The notes: generated from the letters alone by a model not told the origin. Numbered from the stretch's first letter, positions 31,734 to 40,459 are shown. The stretch: 64,000 bases of DNA from Flavobacteriaceae bacterium Ga0077528 (GCA_001464475.1 LNDX01000014.1:1-64000); one strand, 5' to 3'. A program made the numbers and translations.

Positions 31734-32480
31734 TTATTTATTCCAAATGGTCCATGCTTTTTCAGCTTGAAAAACTAACATTTCGTAGCCATTTTTAATA
31801 GTTGCACCTTTTTTCTTAGCTTTCTTTAAAAACTGCGTTTCTTCGGGATTGTAAATTAAGTCAAAAGCGATGTGTTTTTCTGTAAAAAACTCATACGGAA
31901 TAGGAGGAAATTCCTTTGTATTCGGACTAGTTCCAAGTGGTGTACAATTAATTATTATTTGAAAATTATCAAATGTTGTAACGTTGATTCTGTTGTAATC
32001 AATAGCATTTTCTGTTGCTTCTCTTGAAACAAAAGTGTAAAATATTCCGAGTTTGTCTAAAGCAAAGGCAACTGCTTTTGAAGCACCACCAGTTCCAAGA
32101 ATTAATGCTTTTTTATGATGCGGTTGGAGTAGTGGTTCTAACGATTTTTTAAAACCATACCAATCAGAATTATAACCTTTTAGATTTCCTTTTTTGGTAA
32201 AACGTATCACATTCACTGCTCCAATTCTGAACGCTTTATCCGACATGGTATCAAGAAATGGAATAATTGCTTCTTTGTAAGGAATAGTTACGTTTAAACC
32301 TTTCAAATCGGGATTTTCTTTCAATACATTCGGAAATTCTTCTATTGTTGGAATATCAAAATTCTCGTAAGTGCAATCATCAAAAAGTTCCTTTGAAAAT
32401 TTTTCTGTAAAATATTTCTTAGAAAAGGAGTAGGTGATGTTTTTACCTACTAACCCAAATTTTTTATGGTCTTGTTGCAT
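31734..32480 (-). CDS. aroE: Shikimate dehydrogenase
   Basis: 248 aa. It reduces 3-dehydroshikimate to shikimate with NADPH. Motifs: FGLVGKNITYSFSKKYF at the start (S-x-S substrate residues), GLNVTIPYKEAIIPFLD near 68-85 with the catalytic Lys, ALILGTGGASKAVAFAL as NADP Rossmann motif near 125, CTPLGTSPN near 180 and NGYEMLVFQAEKAW at the end. The family average is 250-285 aa, so this is a compact form. The start overlaps the upstream TonB-like gene by 17 bp. It is in operon with a TPR gene, TonB-like gene and membrane protein. Confidence 0.94.
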   Translation of the reverse strand: MQQDHKKFGLVGKNITYSFSKKYFTEKFSKELFDDCTYENFDIPTIEEFPNVLKENPDLKGLNVTIPYKEAIIPFLDTMSDKAFRIGAVNVIRFTKKGNLKGYNSDWYGFKKSLEPLLQPHHKKALILGTGGASKAVAFALDKLGIFYTFVSREATENAIDYNRINVTTFDNFQIIINCTPLGTSPNTKEFPPIPYEFFTEKHIAFDLIYNPEETQFLKKAKKKGATIKNGYEMLVFQAEKAWTIWNK

Positions 32481-32970
32481 CGATAACTATTGGGATTAGA
32501 AAATTGCATCTCACATTTTTACCTTTTTGAACTGCAGGCTTCCAATTTGGCATTCCTTTTAAAATACGAAGTAGTTCTTTTCCCGAATCATAACCAATAT
32601 CTCTAAGAATTTTGATATCGCTTATATTTCCGTTTTTTTCTACAACAAAACTAGCGAAAACTTTACCTTTAAGTTGTGCTTCTTTCATTTCATTAGAATA
32701 ATTGAATCTTTTAGAAATAAACAAATGAAATTTTTCAATTCCGCCAGGGAATTCAGGTTTTTCTTCAACTGCAAATACCGGATAAATACTGTTTTCATCA
32801 TAAACAATTTCACCAGGTGCTTCAGTCAGTTCAGAATTGGGTTCAATAGTAACTGTTTCAATATTTTTTTCAGTTACGATAGTTTTTGAAACTGAATTTG
32901 TTGTTTCTTTTTTTTGAGCAAAAAAAGTATTTATAGCAAATAAACAAAAGATACAAAAGAACTTTTTCAT
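32464..32970 (-). CDS. TonB C-terminal domain protein
   Basis: 168 aa. N-terminal signal sequence (MKKFFCIFCLFAINTFFAQ), so it is exported or periplasmic, then a Thr/Glu-rich linker. Residues 70-165 form a TonB C-terminal domain: FAVEEKPEFPGGIEKFHLFI, KGKVFASFVVEKNGNISDIK, WKPAVQKGKNVRCNFLIPI. Flavobacteria carry many such stand-alone TonB_C proteins, some as energy couplers, others with unknown roles. It lies 2 bp after the TPR gene and overlaps aroE by 17 bp. No proper TM anchor other than the signal is seen, so it may not be a true energy transducer. Confidence 0.83.
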   Translation of the reverse strand: MKKFFCIFCLFAINTFFAQKKETTNSVSKTIVTEKNIETVTIEPNSELTEAPGEIVYDENSIYPVFAVEEKPEFPGGIEKFHLFISKRFNYSNEMKEAQLKGKVFASFVVEKNGNISDIKILRDIGYDSGKELLRILKGMPNWKPAVQKGKNVRCNFLIPIVIDATRP

Positions 32971-32972
32971 AA

Positions 32973-34367
32973 TTATTTATTATGTTTCTTTATCAAACTC
33001 TGCACTTTTTTGATATTCCAAACAGTTGGAAATAATTCTTCTAATAAAGTGTGATTATTAAAGTTCAAACGCAAAGCATTACTTAAATGAAATGTTCCTT
33101 TTTCTGTATCATTTAGCATAAAATAAAATCCAGCCAAACGGTATTCAATTTGATATTCTTCAGGGAATAATTCGGTAGCTTGAAGCGATGTAATAACAGC
33201 AGAATCAAATTCACCTAAAAACTGTAAAATATCAATCCAAAACAACCAAGTGTCTAAATGGTCATCTCCAAATTCAACCGCTTTTCTAAAACCAAGTTCG
33301 GCTTCTTCATAGAAGTTCATGGCTTTATTTATTGTTGCAAAACGTTTCCAATAAGCACGATTTTGGTCATCAATAGCTAAAGCTTTGTTTACATAAAACA
33401 ACGCTTTTTGAAAGTTCTTTTGACGTACATAAAAATCAGTTATCGCAATCCAACCTTTGTCTAATAAAGGATCTTCGTGAACTGTTTTGTTGAAATACTT
33501 TAATGCTTCTGCTTTATTGCCTAATTTTTCGTGGCATTTTCCAATGCGCAATAAAGCATACGAAGTTGGATCGTCTAAATCGATAGTTCTTTGATAGTTT
33601 TCAATGGCGTCTTCATAGCGTTTTAGACGTTCTAAAGCTTTTCCATTTTCCATGAAAGCACCCATGAATTCATCGTCGATGTAGGTAGCATATTCAAAAG
33701 CACGCACTGCATTTACATAATCTTTCAATCCGTAATACAAACGTCCTTGTTGATGCCAAGCAATTTCTGAATAAGGATTTCTATCAATGTAGGTTTTAAG
33801 ATATTCAATGGCTTCTGCATTTTGATCTAAAAATTCGTAGCAATAAACCACATTATATAGTGCCGATTGGTCTTCAATATCTACTTCTAAACAACTTTTG
33901 AAACTCTCTTTTGCTTTTTCAAGGTTGTCCATAAACAGATATTCCATCCCAATAAGGTTGTAAACATCGGCTAAATCTTCGGTATATTTTAAAGCTTCTT
34001 GAAGGAGTTCAACCGCTTTTACATGGTTGTCTCTTTTCGAATAAATATTAGCTTTTTGTATAAAAATTTCTTCGTTCGTTGGCTCTATGGCATACAATTC
34101 GTTAAGCATTTTTTCAGCTATTTCGAGTTTGTCATCATAAACCAACATTTCTACTTGAACTAGCTTTAAACCAGTTGATTTAGGATGTTGTTCAAGTCCT
34201 AATTTTAAAGCTTTTTTAGCTAAATTAGCTTTGCCCATATCAAGATAATGAAGAATAATTTCTTCAAATTCTTCTGAATCAAAAAAGAAAACTTTGTTGG
34301 TTTTCAACATGGATTCAAACTTCGATAAGGATAGATTGTAGTCTTCTTCGTCGTGATCCAAATGCAT
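32973..34367 (-). CDS. Tetratricopeptide repeat protein
   Basis: 464 aa, no signal peptide. From about residue 30 to 440 it is a run of some twelve TPR units (ADVYNLIGMEYLFMDNLEKA, EIAWHQQGRLYYGLKDYVNA, SYALLRIGKCHEKLGNKAEA), forming a right-handed superhelix for protein binding. It begins MHLDHDEEDYNLSLSKFESM, the start seen in Bacteroidetes TPR proteins placed before aroE. Its partner is unknown. First gene of a four-gene minus-strand operon (TPR, TonB-like, aroE, membrane protein). Confidence 0.88.
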   Translation of the reverse strand: MHLDHDEEDYNLSLSKFESMLKTNKVFFFDSEEFEEIILHYLDMGKANLAKKALKLGLEQHPKSTGLKLVQVEMLVYDDKLEIAEKMLNELYAIEPTNEEIFIQKANIYSKRDNHVKAVELLQEALKYTEDLADVYNLIGMEYLFMDNLEKAKESFKSCLEVDIEDQSALYNVVYCYEFLDQNAEAIEYLKTYIDRNPYSEIAWHQQGRLYYGLKDYVNAVRAFEYATYIDDEFMGAFMENGKALERLKRYEDAIENYQRTIDLDDPTSYALLRIGKCHEKLGNKAEALKYFNKTVHEDPLLDKGWIAITDFYVRQKNFQKALFYVNKALAIDDQNRAYWKRFATINKAMNFYEEAELGFRKAVEFGDDHLDTWLFWIDILQFLGEFDSAVITSLQATELFPEEYQIEYRLAGFYFMLNDTEKGTFHLSNALRLNFNNHTLLEELFPTVWNIKKVQSLIKKHNK

Positions 34368-34468
34368 AGCTTTTTGTTTAAAATTATCCTTAATAAAAGT
34401 AGTTAACTAATGTCGTTATTTAAGGAAAACAGATTTTTGTTTTGAACAATTTAATTAACATTGAACAG

Positions 34469-34545
34469 TTTCGAGTTTCGGGTTTCGGGTTTCGAGTTTT
34501 TGCGAAATCAGTATAACTTGCAACTCGTAACTTTTAACCCGCAAC
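34469..34545. repeat. Inverted heptamer arrays (TTTCGRG x4 ... ACYYGYA x4)
   Basis: TTTCGAG, TTTCGGG, TTTCGGG, TTTCGAG (34469-34496), then ACTTGCA, ACTCGTA, ACTTTTA, ACCCGCA (34517-34544). The second set is close to the reverse complement of the first, so they can pair as a hairpin. The right arm overlaps the last codons of the aminotransferase gene (stop at 34534). Confidence 0.8.
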
Positions 34546-35715
34546 CAACTCATCCATAACCTCCAAAATAATTTGGCAACCTTCTCTAATTTCTTCTTCA
34601 GAAATCGTTAATGGTGGCGTAATTCGGATGGCTTTTCCTTCAAACAATAACCAAAACAGAATCAATCCTTTGTCTTGACAACGCAAAATTACCTGATTTG
34701 TTATTTCTTCATCAGATGTCATTGCGGCTAACATCAATCCTTTTCCTCTAACTTCTTGTATCAAAGGATGTACCAAAAGTGTTCTAAAGAGTTTTTCTTT
34801 TTCTAAAGATTGTTTGGCGTAGTCTTTTTCTAAAACTTCTTGTAGTGTTGCCAGACAAGCGGCAGCAATAACAGGATGACCGCCAAAAGTTGTAATATGT
34901 CCTAATTTAGGATCGTGACTTAATAAATCCATGTGTTTTTCGTTGGCAATGAAACCTCCAACAGGCATTCCGCCAGCCATTCCTTTTCCGATAATGACTA
35001 CGTCAGGAACGACATTGTAATTTTCGAAACCAAATAATTTTCCTGTTCTTCCAAAACCAGGTTGGATTTCGTCTACAATCATTAAAGCTCCAACTTCTTC
35101 GCAACGTTTTTTAACTTTAGCCAAAAAATCATTTTGAGGTTGTATAAAACCAGCACCACCTTGAATACTTTCGAGAATTATCCCAGCAGTTTTGGTTGTT
35201 ATTTTTTGTAAATCGTCTTCATTGTTAAAAGTGATGAAATCAACATCAGGAATTAAAGGTCTAAAAATTTGTTTGCGTTCTTCAAATCCCATGACGCTCA
35301 TCGAACCCATCGTATTTCCATGATAGGCATTATGACACGAAATTAATTGACTTCTTCCTGTTACACGTCTAACAAGTTTTAAAGCACCTTCACATGCTTC
35401 TGTTCCAGAATTTACTAAGTAAACTTTGTTTAATTCTTTAGGTAAATTTTCAACTAATAATTTACAATATTGTACTGCTGGACTTTGAGAATATTCGCCA
35501 TAAACCATTACATGCGAATATTTGTCCAATTGATCTTTTATAGCTTGATTTACACGTGGATGTTGATGACCAAGCGAGCAAGCCGAAACTCCAGCAACAA
35601 AATCTAAATATTTTTTATTTTTAGTATCGTAAATATAAGAACCAATTGCATGCGAAACCTCCATTCCTAATGGATAAGGTGACGTTTGTGCTTGGTATTT
35701 TAAAAAATCGTTCAA
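34534..35715 (-). CDS. Class III PLP aminotransferase (acetylornithine/GABA type)
   Basis: 393 aa. Fold-type I PLP enzyme: GHQHPRVNQAI, the amino-acid transferase signature MIVDEIQPGFGRTGKLF near residue 215-230, and the PLP lysine in VVIIGKGMAGGMPVGG near 250. The family includes ArgD, GABA and lysine transaminases; the substrate cannot be fixed here. TTG start at 35715, because homologous N-termini read DFLKYQAQTSPYPLG and the first ATG (GMEVSH) would cut this off. The last few codons lie in a heptamer repeat array, so the C-terminus (VAG) may be repeat-derived. Confidence 0.85.
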   Translation of the reverse strand: MNDFLKYQAQTSPYPLGMEVSHAIGSYIYDTKNKKYLDFVAGVSACSLGHQHPRVNQAIKDQLDKYSHVMVYGEYSQSPAVQYCKLLVENLPKELNKVYLVNSGTEACEGALKLVRRVTGRSQLISCHNAYHGNTMGSMSVMGFEERKQIFRPLIPDVDFITFNNEDDLQKITTKTAGIILESIQGGAGFIQPQNDFLAKVKKRCEEVGALMIVDEIQPGFGRTGKLFGFENYNVVPDVVIIGKGMAGGMPVGGFIANEKHMDLLSHDPKLGHITTFGGHPVIAAACLATLQEVLEKDYAKQSLEKEKLFRTLLVHPLIQEVRGKGLMLAAMTSDEEITNQVILRCQDKGLILFWLLFEGKAIRITPPLTISEEEIREGCQIILEVMDELVAG

Positions 35716-35840
35716 TTTAATATTGGTATAAAGTCAATTTTTATTGACTATTTTTTCTTTGGCAAATTTATGAAATTAGAATCAGCACAAATGTTTATTA
35801 AGATTTTTTTATTAGTAGTTTGAAATGATTTTCAAATTTT

Positions 35841-35848
35841 TATATTTG
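35841..35848 (+). promoter_or_regulatory. Promoter TTG-N18-TATATTTG of the amylase gene
   Basis: TTG at 35820-35822, an 18-bp spacer and a perfect -7 box, 31 nt before the ATG (35880). It is the closest match to the flavobacterial consensus in this window. Confidence 0.65.
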
Positions 35849-35879
35849 TTGAATCATGTTACCGTAAATAGTACTCATT

Positions 35880-37772
35880 ATGAAGAAAGTCTTATTGCTC
35901 GCTTTGATTGGATTATCACTAACTGTCAATGCTCAAAATAAAAAAAGTAAACCAACCGCCAAAAATAAAAAAGTTACCATTGTGGATAAGAAGAAAGTGA
36001 CGCCTGCAGAGAAGAAGAAAGTTGTATATCAGGTTTTTACAAGATTGTTTGGAAATACAAATGCTACCAATAAACCTTGGGGAACAATAGAAGAAAATGG
36101 AGTAGGAAAGTTTAACGACTTTACTGATAAAGCTTTGCAAGAAATTAAAAATCTTGGAGTTACGCACATTTGGTATACAGGAGTTCCACATCATGCTTTG
36201 GTGAGAGATTACACCAATATTGGAATTTCAAATGATGATCCAGAAGTAGTTAAAGGTAGAGCAGGTTCGCCTTATGCAGTGAAAGATTATTATAGTGTAA
36301 ATCCAGATTTGGCTGTTAATCCTGCGAATCGTTTGCAAGAATTTGAAGCTTTAATTGCTCGTACTCATAAAAATGGTTTGAAACTATTAATTGATATTGT
36401 TCCTAATCATATAGCTAGAAAATATGAAGGAAAAAATAATCCAAAAGGTGTGAAAGACTTTGGTGCTGAGGATAATATATCGGTTGAATATGATAGAAAT
36501 AACAACTTTTATTACATTCCAGAACAACAATTTCAAGTACCAACATCAGACGATTATCGTCCTTTGAATGGAGAAAGCAATCCGTTGATTGATGGTAAGT
36601 TTGAAGAATATCCTGCGAAATGGACTGGAAACGGTTCGCGTTTGGCTAAACCAGACATCAACGATTGGTATGAAACGGTAAAAGTAAATTACGGAATTCG
36701 TCCTGATGGTTCTAAAGATTTTCCAGAGCTTCCAAATGGTTTTGAAAAGAAATCTTATAAAGAGCATTTTGATTTTTGGAAAGATAAAGACGTTCCAAGT
36801 TCATGGAAAAAATTTAGAGATATTGCTTTGTATTGGACAGCAAAAGGTGTTGATGGTTTCCGTTATGATATGGCAGAAATGGTTCCTTATGAGTTTTGGA
36901 GTTATATGAATTCGTCCATTAAAATGAAAAATCCGAATGCTTTTTTATTGGCAGAAGTTTATAATCCAAATGAGTATAGAAATTATATTTTCTTAGGAAA
37001 AATGGATTATTTGTATGACAAAGTTGAAACTTATGATCATTTAAAAGCTGTTATTCACGGAAAAACAACTCCCGATGGATTGACTGATATTCAAAACAGA
37101 ATGAGAGATATTGAGCATCATATGTTACACTTTCTTGACAATCATGACGAACAACGATTGGCAAGTCCAGAATTTGCTGGAAGCGGTGAAAAAGGAAAAC
37201 CTTTAATGGTGATTTCTACAACGTTGAGTTCTTCGCCAACGATGGTTTATTTCGGACAAGAAGTAGGTGAGGCAGGAAACGAAGATGCTGGTTTTGGTAG
37301 ACGTTCTAGAACTTCAATTTTTGATTATGTAGGCGTTCCTAATCACCAGCGATGGATGAATGATGGTAAATTTGATGGAGGTCAATTGTCTAAAAGCGAA
37401 AAAGAACTGAGAGATTTTTACAAGCGTTTATTGAATTTCACTATCAAAAGTGAGGCGTTGATGGGTAAATTTCAAGAAATTCAGTCTGTGAATAGACAAG
37501 ATTCTTCTACTTATGGACAAAATGTATATTCATTTGTACGCTGGTCAGCGAATGAAAAACTGATTATTGTTTCTAATATATCGCCAAACACCAACGAAAT
37601 GTTTGATTTAAAAATTCCAGCCGATGTTATTAAGGAATGGAAACTTAAAGATGGAACGTATTTGTTAACAGAACAACTTTATGGTGTTGCGCATACTTTA
37701 AAAGTAACCAATGGAGTTGGAACTGTAAAAATTAGTTTGAAAGGTAGCGAGAGTTTTATTTTGAAGCTGTAG
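35880..37772 (+). CDS. GH13 alpha-amylase family protein, exported
   Basis: 630 aa. Signal peptide MKKVLLLALIGLSLTVNAQ followed by a Lys-rich linker (residues 20-50). GH13 barrel motifs: region I LLIDIVPNH near 172, region II DGFRYDMAEM with nucleophile D330, region III LLAEVY with acid/base E359, region IV FLDNHDEQR with D423. A C-terminal beta domain ends SFILKL. It hydrolyses alpha-1,4-glucan-type substrates in the periplasm or outside the cell. No T9SS C-terminal domain or lipobox is seen, so it is periplasmic or exported another way. It has its own promoter. Confidence 0.92.
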   Translation: MKKVLLLALIGLSLTVNAQNKKSKPTAKNKKVTIVDKKKVTPAEKKKVVYQVFTRLFGNTNATNKPWGTIEENGVGKFNDFTDKALQEIKNLGVTHIWYTGVPHHALVRDYTNIGISNDDPEVVKGRAGSPYAVKDYYSVNPDLAVNPANRLQEFEALIARTHKNGLKLLIDIVPNHIARKYEGKNNPKGVKDFGAEDNISVEYDRNNNFYYIPEQQFQVPTSDDYRPLNGESNPLIDGKFEEYPAKWTGNGSRLAKPDINDWYETVKVNYGIRPDGSKDFPELPNGFEKKSYKEHFDFWKDKDVPSSWKKFRDIALYWTAKGVDGFRYDMAEMVPYEFWSYMNSSIKMKNPNAFLLAEVYNPNEYRNYIFLGKMDYLYDKVETYDHLKAVIHGKTTPDGLTDIQNRMRDIEHHMLHFLDNHDEQRLASPEFAGSGEKGKPLMVISTTLSSSPTMVYFGQEVGEAGNEDAGFGRRSRTSIFDYVGVPNHQRWMNDGKFDGGQLSKSEKELRDFYKRLLNFTIKSEALMGKFQEIQSVNRQDSSTYGQNVYSFVRWSANEKLIIVSNISPNTNEMFDLKIPADVIKEWKLKDGTYLLTEQLYGVAHTLKVTNGVGTVKISLKGSESFILKL

Positions 37773-37878
37773 TTGATATTACGTTCTCTTAAACAATTGT
37801 TATTTATCTAATTAATATTGTTAAAATTTATTTGAGATAGAATGTGTTGATTAAGTTTGTTTATTAAAACGACTATCA

Positions 37879-38400
37879 ATGCAAATCATCTTACTATTTT
37901 CAATATTATTAAATCCGATTTTATTATTTGATTTTTCAAAAGGTAGCAACTTATCTAGTTGGAAAGTTGTTGATGATGGCGTTATGGGTGGCGTTTCTTC
38001 AAGTGATTTTTTCCTTGATTCAAATGGAAATGGAACCTTCAAAGGAACAGTTTCTACTGACAATAATGGTGGATTTTGTTCGGTGCGTCATTTTTTTAAT
38101 CCTATAAAGTTAACAGATAAAAGTGTTTTTAAAATCCGTTTGAAAGGTGACGGAAAAAAATACCAGTTTAGAGTTAAGAAAAGTGAGAGTGATTATTATT
38201 CTTACATCTACGAATTTCAAACTTTAACTGAGTGGGAAACGATTGAAATTCCTGTAAATAAATTATATGCTTCTTTTAGAGGTAGAACACTTCAACTTCC
38301 TAATTATGATGGTCAGAGCTTAGAGGAAATAGCATTTCTAATAGGAAATAAGGCAAATGAAAATTTTGAATTACTTATAGATAAAATTGAGGTTGAATGA
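37879..38400 (+). CDS. CIA30-domain protein
   Basis: 173 aa. The CIA30 family (complex I intermediate-associated protein 30, a beta-jelly-roll) is shown by WKVVDDGVMGGVSSSDFFL, GFCSVRHFF, YQFRVKKSESDYYSYIYEF, WETIEIPVNKLYASFRGR and EEIAFLIGNKANENFELLI. The N-terminal MQIILLFSILLNPILLFDFS is hydrophobic and may be a short signal peptide or membrane anchor. Bacterial CIA30 proteins are of unknown function; a role in complex I assembly is only assumed by homology. It starts 106 bp after the amylase gene and has a converging neighbour. Confidence 0.85.
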   Translation: MQIILLFSILLNPILLFDFSKGSNLSSWKVVDDGVMGGVSSSDFFLDSNGNGTFKGTVSTDNNGGFCSVRHFFNPIKLTDKSVFKIRLKGDGKKYQFRVKKSESDYYSYIYEFQTLTEWETIEIPVNKLYASFRGRTLQLPNYDGQSLEEIAFLIGNKANENFELLIDKIEVE

Positions 38401-38504
38401 TTGAACTTTTATCATAGAATGCGCTATCTGGATTGCAAATTCGTGCTATCGACCGTGGAACATATCCGAGCTATCTTGTGCAAACGGTTGTTGTGAGTAG
38501 TGCT
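38401..38504. other. Junction region 1 of the accessory insert
   Basis: 104 bases with three GCTATC words and a GTGCAAACGGTTGTTGTG stretch near 38479. The GTGCAAAC word recurs at the junction near 39514. It looks like an imperfect palindrome of a gene-cassette boundary, but no canonical attC core (GTTRRRY) is present. Confidence 0.35.
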
Positions 38505-39242
38505 TTAGTTACAACAGGCATTTAGATTAGACAATTCTGTTACTTCGGTTGATGTAACTACTCTGTTATAAATTATAACATCATCAATAAATCCATCATA
38601 AGAGTGTCCAATAAATAAATCTCCTTGATTTAAAATTGGGCAACTAATACCATTAATTCCGCTACCAGTTGGAATTAAAACTCCATTTCTATATAATTGT
38701 TTACTACTATTATTTGAAGTTATGACTATATGTTCCCAATTAGTTGTTTCAACTCCATAACTTGATAATCTGCCATTGGTTGCTCCAAAAACTAAAACAT
38801 TATTTACATAACCAATAGACCATTCCCCAAAGGACGAATTACAATATGGTTGATTATTTCGACCTATAAAAGCGCCACCTCCTTTGTTGTTTGATTTATA
38901 CCAAAATGATACTGAAAAATTGTTAGTAGGTAAATTGTCTAAAAAAGTTGGATTTGCATATTTTAAAAACTCATTATTTGCTTCATCAAATTTAAATGCA
39001 CAATTTGGATTTCCAGCTCTATCCATTGCCGAACTTGCAGTTGTTGGATTTGTCAAATTATAATTGTTTCCTGACGAGTCATTTAATGAGCCATTCCCAA
39101 AAGAATATAATGCAATAACTCCATTTTGTAGACCAGTTGATAGGCAGTTCAAATTTTGAACAGCAGGTATTTCTTCTGACTTCTCACAACTTAATGATAT
39201 CGATAATAATAAAGCAATACCAATTTGATTTAATCTTTTCAT
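38505..39242 (-). CDS. LamG-domain lipoprotein
   Basis: 245 aa from the ATG at 39242 (MKRLNQIGIALLLSISLSCEK). The lipobox is SLSC, so Cys-19 is lipidated. The rest is a LamG/concanavalin jelly roll: NGVIALYSFGNGSLNDSSGN, FSVSFWYKSNN near 125, EWSIGYVNNVLVFGA near 155, WEHIVITSNNSSKQLYRNGV near 185 and GFIDDVIIYNRVVTSTEV at the end. Such proteins bind glycans or proteins at the cell surface. The coding sense is opposite to CIA30 and the same as the HNH nuclease. It sits in the accessory insert between CIA30 and purA. Longer upstream readings from 39359 are probably not translated. Confidence 0.82.
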   Translation of the reverse strand: MKRLNQIGIALLLSISLSCEKSEEIPAVQNLNCLSTGLQNGVIALYSFGNGSLNDSSGNNYNLTNPTTASSAMDRAGNPNCAFKFDEANNEFLKYANPTFLDNLPTNNFSVSFWYKSNNKGGGAFIGRNNQPYCNSSFGEWSIGYVNNVLVFGATNGRLSSYGVETTNWEHIVITSNNSSKQLYRNGVLIPTGSGINGISCPILNQGDLFIGHSYDGFIDDVIIYNRVVTSTEVTELSNLNACCN

Positions 39243-39525
39243 GTTTTTTTCTTTAAGGATGCATTTATTATCATTTAGTTGCGTCAATTCTGCTTTTTTT
39301 TTAGCATTACGCTCAACGTATGCGGCTTTCTCTCTGTTGCTGCTGCAATCACAAACCAAACAAACCTACAAATTTTCTTATAAAGTTAGAGGTAAATCAA
39401 AAAAATTACCTCAAGAAATCTATTGTCTTAACAAAATAAAATATTGAATTATTATCAAAAAAACAATGAAAAAATTATCAATTTTATTTTGGAATTATCA
39501 TAGTAATCAATTGGTGCAAACCGCA

Positions 39526-39535
39526 GTTATACAAC
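39526..39535. repeat. Inverted repeat GTTATACAAC, left arm
   Basis: Matches the reverse complement GTTGTATAAC at 40347-40356. The arm contains the stop codon of the EVE-HNH gene. TGCAAAC precedes it, as at the junction near 38480. Confidence 0.55.
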
Positions 39536-40309
39536 GGTTTTATTTTTTATAATATCTTTCAATTCCTCCACTGATATTTCTCTTCCTTCAATTTTTCTAT
39601 GAAGCATTGCATGACAATTTGGACAAACAGGAATTAAATCTTGAATATAATTTATTTTGTACTCTTTACCAATTTTATGAATAGGTACAATATGATGAAC
39701 ATGTATGAAACCTTTTCCTAAATCTCCATACATTTTTGAAAAATCCAGATTGCAAACTTTGCATGATGTTCCATGAAATTCAATACATTTATTTCTAGCA
39801 ATTGAACTTCTTTCGTATTTGTTTACTATAATTGATTTTTTTATTCCTTCATATGCGTCAGAATCTTCATTAACCATATCAGGGAAAACATCATTTTGGT
39901 TTGAATCATTAAAATGACCTTCAATATAAGACAGTAAGTTTTCATCTAATTTTTTTGAACCTTGCGGAGCAGCTTTTAAGCCATTTTTGATTAAATTTTC
40001 TAAGCTCATTTTGGAACTGTAAATCTGTTCAATCAGAATTAACCTCATATATTTTCCTCCAAGAGCTTTTTGATATTCAGCTTTATCAATCCAATATTCT
40101 TCATTAGGTTGAATTTCTGAGGAAGTCAGATTAATTTTTTCAACTCTACACTTATATTGAATTTTTTTAGTTGGGATTGTGCTGTAAATATAAATGACAT
40201 CATTCACTTGAAATTTTCCATTGCCTTGTTTCCAATCAATAAAGCCATAATGTTCAAAAACTGTTGCATGATCAAACATTGAAGAATTTGCAGATATTAA
40301 CCAATTCAT
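39527..40309 (-). CDS. EVE-HNH endonuclease, probable modification-dependent restriction enzyme
   Basis: 260 aa. Residues 1-140 are an EVE (PUA-like) domain: MNWLISANSSMFDHATVFEH, FIDWKQGNGKFQVNDVIYIY, IQYKCRVEKI. Residues 170-250 are a zinc-HNH nuclease: C183-x2-C186, H205-H206 (IHVHHIVPIHK), C229-x2-C232, N231 and H237. EVE-HNH proteins of the VcaM4I type bind modified cytosine and cut, so the inferred role is restriction of modified phage DNA (type IV-like). No methyltransferase is nearby, in line with that. The gene is flanked by a 10-bp inverted repeat and lies in an accessory insert. Confidence 0.85.
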   Translation of the reverse strand: MNWLISANSSMFDHATVFEHYGFIDWKQGNGKFQVNDVIYIYSTIPTKKIQYKCRVEKINLTSSEIQPNEEYWIDKAEYQKALGGKYMRLILIEQIYSSKMSLENLIKNGLKAAPQGSKKLDENLLSYIEGHFNDSNQNDVFPDMVNEDSDAYEGIKKSIIVNKYERSSIARNKCIEFHGTSCKVCNLDFSKMYGDLGKGFIHVHHIVPIHKIGKEYKINYIQDLIPVCPNCHAMLHRKIEGREISVEELKDIIKNKTVV

Positions 40310-40346
40310 AAAATAGAGTTGTATTTATTAGTAGTCGTTATAAACT

Positions 40347-40356
40347 GTTGTATAAC
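40347..40356. repeat. Inverted repeat GTTGTATAAC, right arm
   Basis: Reverse complement of 39526-39535; it lies 37 bp upstream of the EVE-HNH ATG. A TTATAAAC word sits beside it, as a GGTTTTAT sits beside the left arm. Confidence 0.55.
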
Positions 40357-40459
40357 TTGCATATATCAGCCATAAACTACACAAACCAATCAATATTTTG
40401 ATGGATATGTGACATAAAATGACTTATTTTCTTATCAAATATACTATTTTTAAATAAAA

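Noticed and set aside
39243..39359. Upstream extension of the LamG lipoprotein
   Set aside because: The extension would place the lipoprotein signal in the middle of the protein; the ATG at 39242 directly precedes a perfect signal peptide.
38401..40400. Canonical integron attC sites
   Set aside because: No GTTRRRY/RYYYAAC pair with the right spacing; only shared words and an inverted repeat, so I report cassette-like junctions, not attC.
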